Of a DNA stretch of 64,000 bases, positions 56,945 through 64,000 are shown piece by piece. The translations under genes and the position numbers were made by a program. The stretch is taken from contig JAHDXL010000006.1 of assembly GCA_023382935.1 (NCBI GenBank), positions 186,001 through 250,000 of the forward strand, in the 5' to 3' direction. Each line of letters opens with the position of its first letter. The first letter of the stretch is position 1. The notes beneath the pieces were generated by a model. The model searched no databases. It was not told the DNA's origin and was given only the letters and a program-made list of their open reading frames with translations. The DNA comes from Phycisphaerales bacterium. Lineage in GTDB: Bacteria; Planctomycetota; Phycisphaerae; Phycisphaerales; UBA1924.

Positions 56945-57994
56945 ATGTCGTCAGTGCGGAAGATCGCCAGTTCGCTTGGAGTCTCGGTCGCGACGGTGTC
57001 GCGCGCCCTCAACAACCACCCCGACGTCAGCGCCGAAACCCGGCAGCGTGTGCTCGAAGCCGCGCAGACCGCCGGGTATCTGCCGCAGGTCGGAAAGCGC
57101 CAACTCACCACCATCGGGCTGGCCTACCCCACCAGCCCCGTCCGCCCGGATTACGGCACGTTCGAGTCCATGCTGCTGGCCGGCATCGTCCGCGGCGCCA
57201 ATGAACGCCGCTTCGACGTGACCATCATCAACCTCGAGCAGGATCGCGACCCGCTGGAAAGTTACACCCAGTTCTTCCATCGCAAGGGCGTTCGTGGCGT
57301 AGTGCTGCGCTCCCTGGAAGCCACGCCGCGCCTGGCCATCGACATCGCCGAAGAACGCTTCCCCTGCATCCTCGTCGCAGACCGATGCGACGATCCGCGC
57401 GTCAACTTCGTCGACAGTGACTCGAGGGGCGCCAGTCGGCAGGCGGTCGATCACCTGATCCAACTCGGCCACACCCGCATCGGGCTTGCCATTCACAACG
57501 TCCTCGATTCCGATCATCAGGATCGTGAGGCTGGCTACGAAGAAGCCCTGCGCGAGGCCGGTATACCGCGCGACCCGCAGATGACCGTTCGCGCCCCCGC
57601 CAGCCCCGAGGGCGGCGCCATGATGCTCAACCGCCTGCTCGAGCACGAGAACCCTCCCACGGCCATCTACTTCACCAACCCCCTCTCCACCGTCGGCGCC
57701 CTGCACCGCTGCCTGCAACTGGGCATCCGCGTGCCCAAGGACTTGTCGATCGTCGGTTTCGACGACGGCGACGTGCGCCTGCGCACCTTCCCGAACTTTA
57801 CCGCCGTGTGCCAAGATGCCCACGCCCTGGGCATGGAGGCCGCCCGCTGGCTCACGCGCTCGCTCGCCTCCGACCAGCCGGCCATCTTCCGCGAACTGCG
57901 CCAGACGCGGTTTGCGGTCCACGAGAGCACGGGCTTGCGCCCGGTGACAGCGGTGCGTCTGGTTGGTCCGTACGAAGTCAAGCGCGAGATATGA
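56945..57994 (+). CDS. LacI-family transcriptional regulator
   Basis: 349 residues; GGAAAGGAC precedes the ATG. The N-terminal helix-turn-helix and hinge (VRKIASSLGVSVATVSRALNNH, shown in parts: LGVSVATVSRALNN, VLEAAQTAGYLPQ) are typical of LacI. The periplasmic-binding-protein-like effector domain follows. Known: such regulators repress glycan-use operons until bound by a sugar. Lies 38 nt after the pseudopilin gene and 27 nt before the solute-binding protein gene, so local control of this operon is expected. Confidence 0.93.
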   Translation: MSSVRKIASSLGVSVATVSRALNNHPDVSAETRQRVLEAAQTAGYLPQVGKRQLTTIGLAYPTSPVRPDYGTFESMLLAGIVRGANERRFDVTIINLEQDRDPLESYTQFFHRKGVRGVVLRSLEATPRLAIDIAEERFPCILVADRCDDPRVNFVDSDSRGASRQAVDHLIQLGHTRIGLAIHNVLDSDHQDREAGYEEALREAGIPRDPQMTVRAPASPEGGAMMLNRLLEHENPPTAIYFTNPLSTVGALHRCLQLGIRVPKDLSIVGFDDGDVRLRTFPNFTAVCQDAHALGMEAARWLTRSLASDQPAIFRELRQTRFAVHESTGLRPVTAVRLVGPYEVKREI

Positions 57995-58021
57995 TGCCGA
58001 CGGCGGCGCGCTGGCGCCGAC

Positions 58022-59431
58022 ATGGCGGCCGCACAGGCCGGTGGAGCAGGCGTGCTCGATCTGCAGTGGATCCGCAACTTCTCGCTCGGCACGATCGTCA
58101 TCGCGCTTATGGCGCTGCTCTCCAGTTTCGGCGTCCTGCTGTGGAAGCCGGCGCAGCGCGACGGGCTGGAAATGTGGCTCTTCTCCCTCGAACACGAGGC
58201 CCTCTACCGCAAGGTCGTCGCCGAACGTGACGCGGCCGGGCAGACCCACGTCAACCTCCGCGTCCTCTCCATGCCCGCCCTCGAACGGCGCATGCTCTCC
58301 GGTTTCTTCGGTGGGCTGCCCACCGCCGACCTGCTCGAAGTCGAGCGCCAGATCGCCGGGCGCGCCTTCACCGGCCCGCTCGCAAACGTCGGCTTTGCCG
58401 ATCTGACCGATCGCCTGCGCGCTTCCGGCCTGATCGAACAGATCAATCCCCCCTCGTTTGGTCCGTGGACCAATCGCGGGCACATCTTCGGCCTACCGCA
58501 CGACGTGCACCCGGTCATGCTCGGCTACCGCGCCGACATCGTCGAGGCGGCCGGCATCGACGTTTCGCAGATCGAGACCTGGGACGACTTTGCCCGCCTG
58601 CTCCGCCCCCTGATGACCGATGCCAACGCCGACGGCCAGCCCGACCGCTACCTGCTGGGTCTGTGGGAGTCCGACGCCGATCGGCTCGACACCCTTCTGC
58701 TCCAGGCCGGCGGACGCTACTTCGACGATGCCGGTGCCTGCGTCATCGACGACGAGGTCAACGTCCGGGCGCTGGCCACGATGGTTTCCTGGTTCACCGG
58801 GCCTGACCGCTTTGCCACCGACGTGCCCGACTTCTCGGCCGGCGGCAACAAGTTGAAGGAAGACGGCTACGCCCTGGCCTTCCTCGTGCCCGACTGGATG
58901 TGCAACATCTGGCGCATGCAGATGCCCGGACTGGCCGGCAAGGTCAAGGTCATGCCGCTGCCGGCCTTCGAGCCGGGCGGACGACGGACCAGCGTCTGGG
59001 GCGGCACCATGCTCGGCATCCCCAAGACCGCCCGGTCATTCGACGAGTCGTGGAACGTCGCCGTCGATCTGTACTTCTCCGAAAAACTCGCCAAGGATTT
59101 GTACGCGCGCAACGACATCATCACGCCCGTGCGCTCGCACTGGGACGACCCGGTCTTTGACGTCCCCGACCCGTACTTCTCCGGGCAGGCCAAGGGCCGC
59201 ATGTTCATCGAACTGGCCCCGCAGGTGCCGCTGCGCACCTCGTCGCCCTACTACAAACTGGCGCGTGACAGTTTCCGCGACGCGGCCGCCGCGGTCGCCG
59301 AATGGGCGCGTGCCACCGGCGCCCGCGGACCCGACGCCCTGGTCGAGAGGTGTCGAGAGGAACTTGTCCGCGCCCGTCGCGTCGTCAGCCGGCAGATGGA
59401 GCGCAACGTATTCCTGGAGGTGAACCGGTGA
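58022..59431 (+). CDS. Sugar ABC transporter solute-binding protein, membrane anchored
   Basis: 469 residues. A hydrophobic N-terminal helix (about 17-40: NFSLGTIVIALMALLSSFGVLLW, shown in parts) has no evident cleavage site, so it probably anchors the protein. The body is an extracellular solute-binding protein, family 1 type (LEMWLFSLEHEALYRKVV, GIFGLPHDVHPVML, ETWDDFARLLRPL, GLWESDADRLDTLLLQAGG, WGGTMLGIPKTA). Partner genes: two permeases immediately downstream. It overlaps permease 1 by 4 nt (GTGA). Confidence 0.9.
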   Translation: MAAAQAGGAGVLDLQWIRNFSLGTIVIALMALLSSFGVLLWKPAQRDGLEMWLFSLEHEALYRKVVAERDAAGQTHVNLRVLSMPALERRMLSGFFGGLPTADLLEVERQIAGRAFTGPLANVGFADLTDRLRASGLIEQINPPSFGPWTNRGHIFGLPHDVHPVMLGYRADIVEAAGIDVSQIETWDDFARLLRPLMTDANADGQPDRYLLGLWESDADRLDTLLLQAGGRYFDDAGACVIDDEVNVRALATMVSWFTGPDRFATDVPDFSAGGNKLKEDGYALAFLVPDWMCNIWRMQMPGLAGKVKVMPLPAFEPGGRRTSVWGGTMLGIPKTARSFDESWNVAVDLYFSEKLAKDLYARNDIITPVRSHWDDPVFDVPDPYFSGQAKGRMFIELAPQVPLRTSSPYYKLARDSFRDAAAAVAEWARATGARGPDALVERCREELVRARRVVSRQMERNVFLEVNR

Positions 59432-60309
59432 GTGCCACTTACGCCGCCCGCATGCGCTGGGCCGCGTACGCGCTGCTCGCGCCATTCCTGGCCGCGTTCG
59501 GCGCTTTCCTCGTGCTTCCGCTCGCGCAGGCGGGACGGCTGGCGCTCGAACAGACCTATGGCCCCCAGGCCTCCCGATTCGTCCTCTTCGACAACTTCCT
59601 CAATCTCGCGGGCGATCCCCTGTTCTGGAAGGCGGTGGGCAACACGCTGATCTACACCTCCAGCACCATTCTCATCCAGTTGCCGCTCGCCCTCGGCCTG
59701 GCGCTGCTGCTCAATCACCCCCGCCTGCGCGGGCGGGCCGTCTATCGCCTCGTCTTCTTCAGCCCGCAACTGATGGGCATGGTGTTCGTCGCGATGCTTG
59801 CCGGCCTGATGTTCGAGAAGCGCTCCGGGCTGATCAACCGCGCCCTGCACGCCCTGGTTGGCTTCGATCTCGATTTTGCCTGGCTCCAGGTCTACATCAT
59901 GCCGGCGCTCGTGATCACGACGCTGTGGATGTACGTCGGTTTCAACATGATCTACTTCCTCGCGGCGCTTCAGAACGTCGAACGCTCGCTTGTCGAGGCC
60001 GCCTCGGTCGATGGTGCCGGCCCGTGGGCGCGCTTCCGTCACGTCACCGTCCCGGCCATCCGCCCCGTCGGCTCGTTCGTCGTGCTGCTCAGCATCATCG
60101 GCAGTCTGCAACTCTTCGAACTGCCCTATGTCATGCTTGCCGCCACCTCCGGCCCGCAGAACCGCGGGCTCACCATCGTCATGTACCTCTACCAGAGTGG
60201 CTTTGAGGTCGGTGATCTCGGATACGCCAGCGCCATCGGCTGGGTGCTCGGGCTGATCCTCGTCGCCGTCGCCGCCTTGCAGGTGCGCCTCACAAGGGAG
60301 CGCCCATGA
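59428..60309 (+). CDS. Sugar ABC transporter permease 1
   Basis: 293 residues from a GTG preceded by GGAGGTGAA. Six transmembrane segments; the cytosolic EAA loop is EAASVDGAGPWARFRHVTVP. Resembles MalF/UgpA-type permeases. The stop overlaps the next permease start by 4 nt. Confidence 0.93.
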   Translation: MSATYAARMRWAAYALLAPFLAAFGAFLVLPLAQAGRLALEQTYGPQASRFVLFDNFLNLAGDPLFWKAVGNTLIYTSSTILIQLPLALGLALLLNHPRLRGRAVYRLVFFSPQLMGMVFVAMLAGLMFEKRSGLINRALHALVGFDLDFAWLQVYIMPALVITTLWMYVGFNMIYFLAALQNVERSLVEAASVDGAGPWARFRHVTVPAIRPVGSFVVLLSIIGSLQLFELPYVMLAATSGPQNRGLTIVMYLYQSGFEVGDLGYASAIGWVLGLILVAVAALQVRLTRERP

Positions 60310-61166
60310 AGCGCCGCTCCACCAACCTTGCCTGGGGCTGGGCGGCCCACTTGGCCCTCGTGCCGTTGGCCATGCTGACGCTGGTGCCCTTCGTCTGGCT
60401 CGTCACCGCGTCGCTGAAGAGCCGCGAGGACTTCTTCACTTCGACGTTCCTCCCCATGCGCGAAGGCCCGTCCAACATCGCCTGGGACCGGCTCACGCTC
60501 GAGAACTACCGGCGCCTCTTCACGGAACTGGGCATCGGGCGCGCCCTGCTCAACTCGGTGTTTCTGGCTTCCTCCACCGCCATCCTCGCCACCCTCTGCT
60601 GCGCCGCCGGGGGCTACGCCCTCGCACGGCTCAAGTTCCGCGGCAGCACGGCGATGACGGTGCTCGTCCTGGGCGCTCTGCTCGTCCCGCCGCCCCTGCT
60701 GCTCGCGCCCACCTACCAGGTGCTCTACGAGTTTGGGCTGCTCGACACCTTCGCCGGGCTCATCCTGCCCGCCGTCGCTCCCGCCTTCGGCGTCTTTCTC
60801 TTCCGTCAGGCGGTCCTGCAATCGGTGCCCCATGATCTGCTCGAGGCGTCGCGCATCGACGGGTGCTCGGAAATCGGCATCTTTCTCACGATGGTGCTGC
60901 CTCTCGTGCGCCCGATGATCGGCGCCTTCATCCTCATCACCTTCCTGGCCACCTGGAACAACTTCATCGCGCCGCAGGTTGTGCTTCAGACGGCTGACAA
61001 GTTCCCCCTCTCCGTCGCCGTTGCCCAGTTGCGCGGGGTCTACGCACAGGACTATGGGCTGCTCATGGCCGGGACGATGGTCAGCGTGCTTCCGCCGGCC
61101 GTTTTGTTCCTCATGCTCCAACGGGAGTTTGTCACGGGGCTGACGACCGGTGCGGTCAAGAGTTGA
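60306..61166 (+). CDS. Sugar ABC transporter permease 2
   Basis: 286 residues. Six transmembrane segments; the EAA loop is EASRIDGCSEIGIFLTMVLP. Resembles MalG/UgpE-type permeases. Ends the operon; no ATPase gene follows, so a shared multi-sugar ATPase (MsmK/UgpC type) elsewhere is presumed. Confidence 0.93.
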   Translation: MKRRSTNLAWGWAAHLALVPLAMLTLVPFVWLVTASLKSREDFFTSTFLPMREGPSNIAWDRLTLENYRRLFTELGIGRALLNSVFLASSTAILATLCCAAGGYALARLKFRGSTAMTVLVLGALLVPPPLLLAPTYQVLYEFGLLDTFAGLILPAVAPAFGVFLFRQAVLQSVPHDLLEASRIDGCSEIGIFLTMVLPLVRPMIGAFILITFLATWNNFIAPQVVLQTADKFPLSVAVAQLRGVYAQDYGLLMAGTMVSVLPPAVLFLMLQREFVTGLTTGAVKS

Positions 61167-61388
61167 GCCCTTTCTCCCTTCCAGTCCCGTTCGCATACTG
61201 CTCGGACCGAGAACATTCCGCGTTCGCATCCTGTGTCAAGGCACAACGTTGCGACCGATCCGAGATTGTGCTACGCTCCCGAATGCCCGAGTGGATCTGA
61301 AGATCCGTTATCGATCACCCGACGCTCGTTCGGCTTCGTTCGCGTTGTTCGCCGCGACGATCGTCTTTTTCGCGTGAGGGGACCATCC

Positions 61389-63731
61389 ATGAAGATGCTG
61401 CACCGTTGTCTGTCGCTGTCGATTGTCGCCGGCCTGACGCTCTCCGCGCTGGCTCAGGATCTGCCCGCTCCGGCCGATGAGCGTTTCGCCATCGAAGCAC
61501 GCGCCTTGCTCGTGCCCTTCCGGGCTCCGGCCGTCACGCCGCAGGTCATCGCTCAACTCGAAGAGCGCGATCGCGAGCAGGGCTTGGCCCCGCGCTACGC
61601 CATTCCCAACGCTGTGGACATCTCCCCATTCACCCACGGTGACTGGGAGCAGGTCTCCCAGAGCACGATGGTCTGGCGCCTGCGTGTCACCAGTGAGGAT
61701 GCCGTCTCACTCAACTTCGGCTTCGATCGCTTCCACCTGCCCGTCGGTGCCCAGTTGTACATCTATGACACGCTGGGCGATCTGGCCATTCGTCCCTTCA
61801 CCAGTGAAGACAACGCCGACCACGGGCAACTGTGGACCCCTCCCAGCGTCGGCAATGACGTGGTCCTTGAACTGACGGTCCCCGTCAAGGCCGTCGAGCA
61901 GGTCGATCTGCACCTCGGATTCATCAACGCCGGCTATCGCACCTTCTCTGATGTGTTCGGCGATCGCTCCGGCTCCTGCAACGTCGACGTGGTTTGCCCG
62001 CAGGGCGACGGGTGGCGCGCCGAAATCGCCTCGGTCGCGGCCATCTCCACCGGCGGCTCTCTCTTCTGCACCGGATTCATGGTCAACAACACCTCGGGGA
62101 ACGAGACGCCCTACTTCATGACCGCCAACCACTGCGGTATCTCGTCTTCCAACGCTGCCTCGCTCGTCGTGTTCTGGAACTACCAGGCCACCGTGTGCGG
62201 CGGCCCGCGCAACGGTTCACTCTCCCAGTTCCAGTCCGGCTCGACCTTCCGCGCTTCGAAATCCACCAGTGACTTCACGCTCGTGCAACTCTCTTCCATG
62301 CCCAACCCCGTCTGGATGGTTGCCTACGCCGGCTGGGACGCCTCGGGCGCCGACGCACAGTGGGCCTGCGGGATTCACCATCCCAGCGTCGATGAGAAAG
62401 CCATCAGTTTCGAGTGGCAGGCTACCACCACCACCTCCTACCTCGGCAACACCGTTCCCGGTGACGGGACGCACGTCCGCGTCATCGACTGGGACGTCGG
62501 CACCACCGAGCCCGGCTCTTCCGGCTCACCGCTCTTCAACCAGGATCACCGCGTGATCGGCCAGTTGCACGGCGGATATGCCGCCTGCGGCAACGACTCC
62601 TCTGACTGGTACGGCAAGTTCTCCGTCTCCTGGACCGGGACCGCTGCCAACAACCGCCTCCGCGACTGGCTCGATCCCACCAACACCGGCGCCCTGCAGG
62701 TGGACACCATCTGGCCTGGCGCCTCCGGCATCACCGTCACCCCGGGCGGCACCTTTACCGCCCAGGGCCCGGCTGGCGGACCCTTCACCCCGTCCTCGCA
62801 GGTCTACACAGTCCGCAACATGAGCACCTATCCGCTCAACTACTCGGTCACCAGTTTGTCCAACTGGCTCACCATCACCAATGGCTCGGGCACGATTGCC
62901 GGCGGAAACACCGCCAACGTCACCGTCGCCATCAACTCGGCCGCCAACTCCTTCGGCAACGGGCGCTACGACGCCACCCTCAACTTCGTCAATACCACCG
63001 ACCACGACGGCGACGCCACGCGCCCCGTCACCCTGTTCGTCGGTGTCCCCGAGCAGGTCTACTACTGGGACATGAACACCAACCCGGGATGGACCACCCA
63101 GGGCCAGTGGGCCTGGGGAACCCCCACCGGCGGCGGGGGGCAGTACGGGAATCGCGACCCCAGCAGCGGCGCCACCGGCACCCGCGTCTACGGCTACAAC
63201 CTCGCTGGCGACTACGCCAACTCCATTCCTGAGTATCACCTCACCACCACCGCCATCGACTGCTCCAACCTCTCACGCACCACCCTCAAGTTCATGCGCT
63301 ATCTCAACGTCGAACAGCCCGCCTACGACCATGCCTACATCCGTGTGTCCAACAACGGCACCACCTGGACCCAGGTCTGGACCAACGCCAGCGAAATCAC
63401 CGACAGCGCCTGGACCCCGGTCGAGTACGACATCTCCGCCGTGGCCGACGGACACAGCACCGTGTACATCCGCTGGACCATGGGCACCACCGACAGTTCC
63501 TGGCAATACTCAGGCTGGAATATCGACGACGTGGGAATCTGGGGAGTCCTTCCCAGTGCCGCCTGCATCCCTGATTTCACGCATGACGGGGTGCTCGACT
63601 TCTTCGACGTGCAGGCCTTCCTCCAGGCCTTCTCCAGCCATGACCCCGTCGCCGACCTGACCAACGACGGCACTTTCGACTTCTTTGACGTGCAGGCCTT
63701 CCTCCAGGCCTTCTCCAACGGCTGCCCGTAA
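61389..63731 (+). CDS. Secreted trypsin-like serine protease with GC-type dockerin
   Basis: 780 residues from the ATG at 61389 (signal MKMLHRCLSLSIVAGLTLSALAQ). After a ~160-residue pro-region/beta domain, the chymotrypsin-fold protease has the triad H248 (TANHCG), D295 (TSDFTL) and S378 (GSSGSPLF). Further beta domains follow (BACON-like at about 450-560: YTVRNMSTYPLNYSVTSLSN; a jelly-roll region to about 710). The tail has PDFTHDGVLDFFDVQAFLQA, then ADLTNDGTFDFFDVQAFLQA, ending SNGCP. Resembles lysyl-endopeptidase-type exported proteases. Probably released or tethered at the surface. Confidence 0.9.
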   Translation: MKMLHRCLSLSIVAGLTLSALAQDLPAPADERFAIEARALLVPFRAPAVTPQVIAQLEERDREQGLAPRYAIPNAVDISPFTHGDWEQVSQSTMVWRLRVTSEDAVSLNFGFDRFHLPVGAQLYIYDTLGDLAIRPFTSEDNADHGQLWTPPSVGNDVVLELTVPVKAVEQVDLHLGFINAGYRTFSDVFGDRSGSCNVDVVCPQGDGWRAEIASVAAISTGGSLFCTGFMVNNTSGNETPYFMTANHCGISSSNAASLVVFWNYQATVCGGPRNGSLSQFQSGSTFRASKSTSDFTLVQLSSMPNPVWMVAYAGWDASGADAQWACGIHHPSVDEKAISFEWQATTTTSYLGNTVPGDGTHVRVIDWDVGTTEPGSSGSPLFNQDHRVIGQLHGGYAACGNDSSDWYGKFSVSWTGTAANNRLRDWLDPTNTGALQVDTIWPGASGITVTPGGTFTAQGPAGGPFTPSSQVYTVRNMSTYPLNYSVTSLSNWLTITNGSGTIAGGNTANVTVAINSAANSFGNGRYDATLNFVNTTDHDGDATRPVTLFVGVPEQVYYWDMNTNPGWTTQGQWAWGTPTGGGGQYGNRDPSSGATGTRVYGYNLAGDYANSIPEYHLTTTAIDCSNLSRTTLKFMRYLNVEQPAYDHAYIRVSNNGTTWTQVWTNASEITDSAWTPVEYDISAVADGHSTVYIRWTMGTTDSSWQYSGWNIDDVGIWGVLPSAACIPDFTHDGVLDFFDVQAFLQAFSSHDPVADLTNDGTFDFFDVQAFLQAFSNGCP

Positions 63732-63770
63732 TCCCGTCCTGTCCGGAAGCCGTCCGGGCTGACTGAAAAT

Positions 63771-63815
63771 GCGGCTCCGAGGTCTGCAATCGCGCCCTCG
63801 GAGCCGCGTTGTCTT
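63771..63815 (+). terminator. Strong intrinsic terminator after the protease gene
   Basis: A perfect 12-bp stem (GCGGCTCCGAGG / CCTCGGAGCCGC) is followed by GTTGTCTTT. It lies 40 nt past the protease stop. Confidence 0.85.
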
Positions 63816-63848
63816 TCGCGTCCGGTGGGCAACTGGAAAGGGGTAGCC

Positions 63849-64000
63849 ATGCCTGAGATCGTCAAATTCTCCTTGGTGTCGCGTCCGTTTGCCTGGTTCG
63901 TCCTCTCCACATTGTCCGCACTGGCTTCCAACGCCCAGGCCCAGGGACCATCGCTTCCCCCGCCACCCTTCCCATCCGAAAACCCGCTCACCGAGCCCAA
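63849..64000 (+). CDS. Exported protein, N-terminal fragment (window edge)
   Basis: An open frame of 50 codons runs off the window end. The ATG is preceded by GGAAAGGGG. The start (MPEIVKFSLVSRPFAWFVLSTLSALASNAQAQ, shown as ends: MPEIVKFS, ALASNAQAQ) is a Sec signal peptide. The mature part, GPSLPPPPFPSENPLTEPK, resembles the lead-in of planctomycete cytochrome c peroxidase-like proteins, but too little is present to decide. Confidence 0.6.
   Translation, partial: MPEIVKFSLVSRPFAWFVLSTLSALASNAQAQGPSLPPPPFPSENPLTEP

Overview
The window is a high-GC (roughly 65-70%) bacterial chromosome segment. It most probably comes from a planctomycete of the class Phycisphaerae. The main clue is five secreted proteins that end in paired DFFDVQAFL repeats and a terminal GCP, which is the 'GC-type dockerin' tail known mainly from Phycisphaerales. 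Two proteins with PEP-CTERM-like tails (PAP, hydrophobic stretch, Arg run), DUF1559-type pseudopilins, many secreted beta-rich proteins and scattered housekeeping genes (a lone atpD, a lone gcvP) fit the same assignment. No phage, insertion sequence, CRISPR array, tRNA or rRNA was recognised.

Layout: 1-7.1 kb holds a truncated Tat-exported PhoX-like protein, rsgA, a PilZ protein, an orphan atpD, a PEP-CTERM-like protein and an unrecognised 412-residue protein. 7.1-9.9 kb is a large exported DUF5703/GH95-like protein with an inserted LamG-like domain. 10.0-18.1 kb is a complete nitrous-oxide reduction cluster: Rrf2 regulator, three-haem cytochrome c, clade II type nosZ, a membrane protein, nosD, nosF, nosY and nosL, with 4-nt overlaps from the membrane-protein gene through nosL. 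18.3-21.3 kb encodes a two-subunit 2-oxoacid:ferredoxin oxidoreductase. 21.4-27.4 kb is a group of secreted proteins with GC-type dockerin or PEP-CTERM-like tails. 27.5-30.7 kb holds PPK2, an EVE-domain protein, a thiamine-binding protein, an aldose-1-epimerase-like protein and a cysteine-rich membrane-anchored protein.

30.9-38.9 kb has a giant coiled-coil membrane protein, an ECF sigma/anti-sigma pair, a divergent pseudopilin-like gene, an exported cyclophilin, a cyclodeaminase-family protein, a methyltransferase and a YkgJ-type cysteine-cluster protein. 38.9-46.7 kb is a surface-polysaccharide block: WbpB-, WbpD-, WbpE- and WbpA-like enzymes for a diacetylated uronic acid nucleotide sugar, a glycosyltransferase and an MsbA-like ABC exporter. 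It is followed by a six-copy 21-bp tandem repeat. 47.1-52.8 kb has a Nudix protein, an M28 peptidase with PA and PDZ domains, and gcvP.

52.9-61.2 kb looks like a glycan-use locus. A GH16 enzyme (with CBM6-like and dockerin domains) and a GH2/GH5-like lipoprotein are transcribed one way. Divergently lie a DUF1559 pseudopilin, a LacI regulator, a membrane-anchored solute-binding protein and two ABC permeases. 61.4-63.7 kb is a secreted trypsin-like protease with a dockerin tail. The window ends inside another exported protein.
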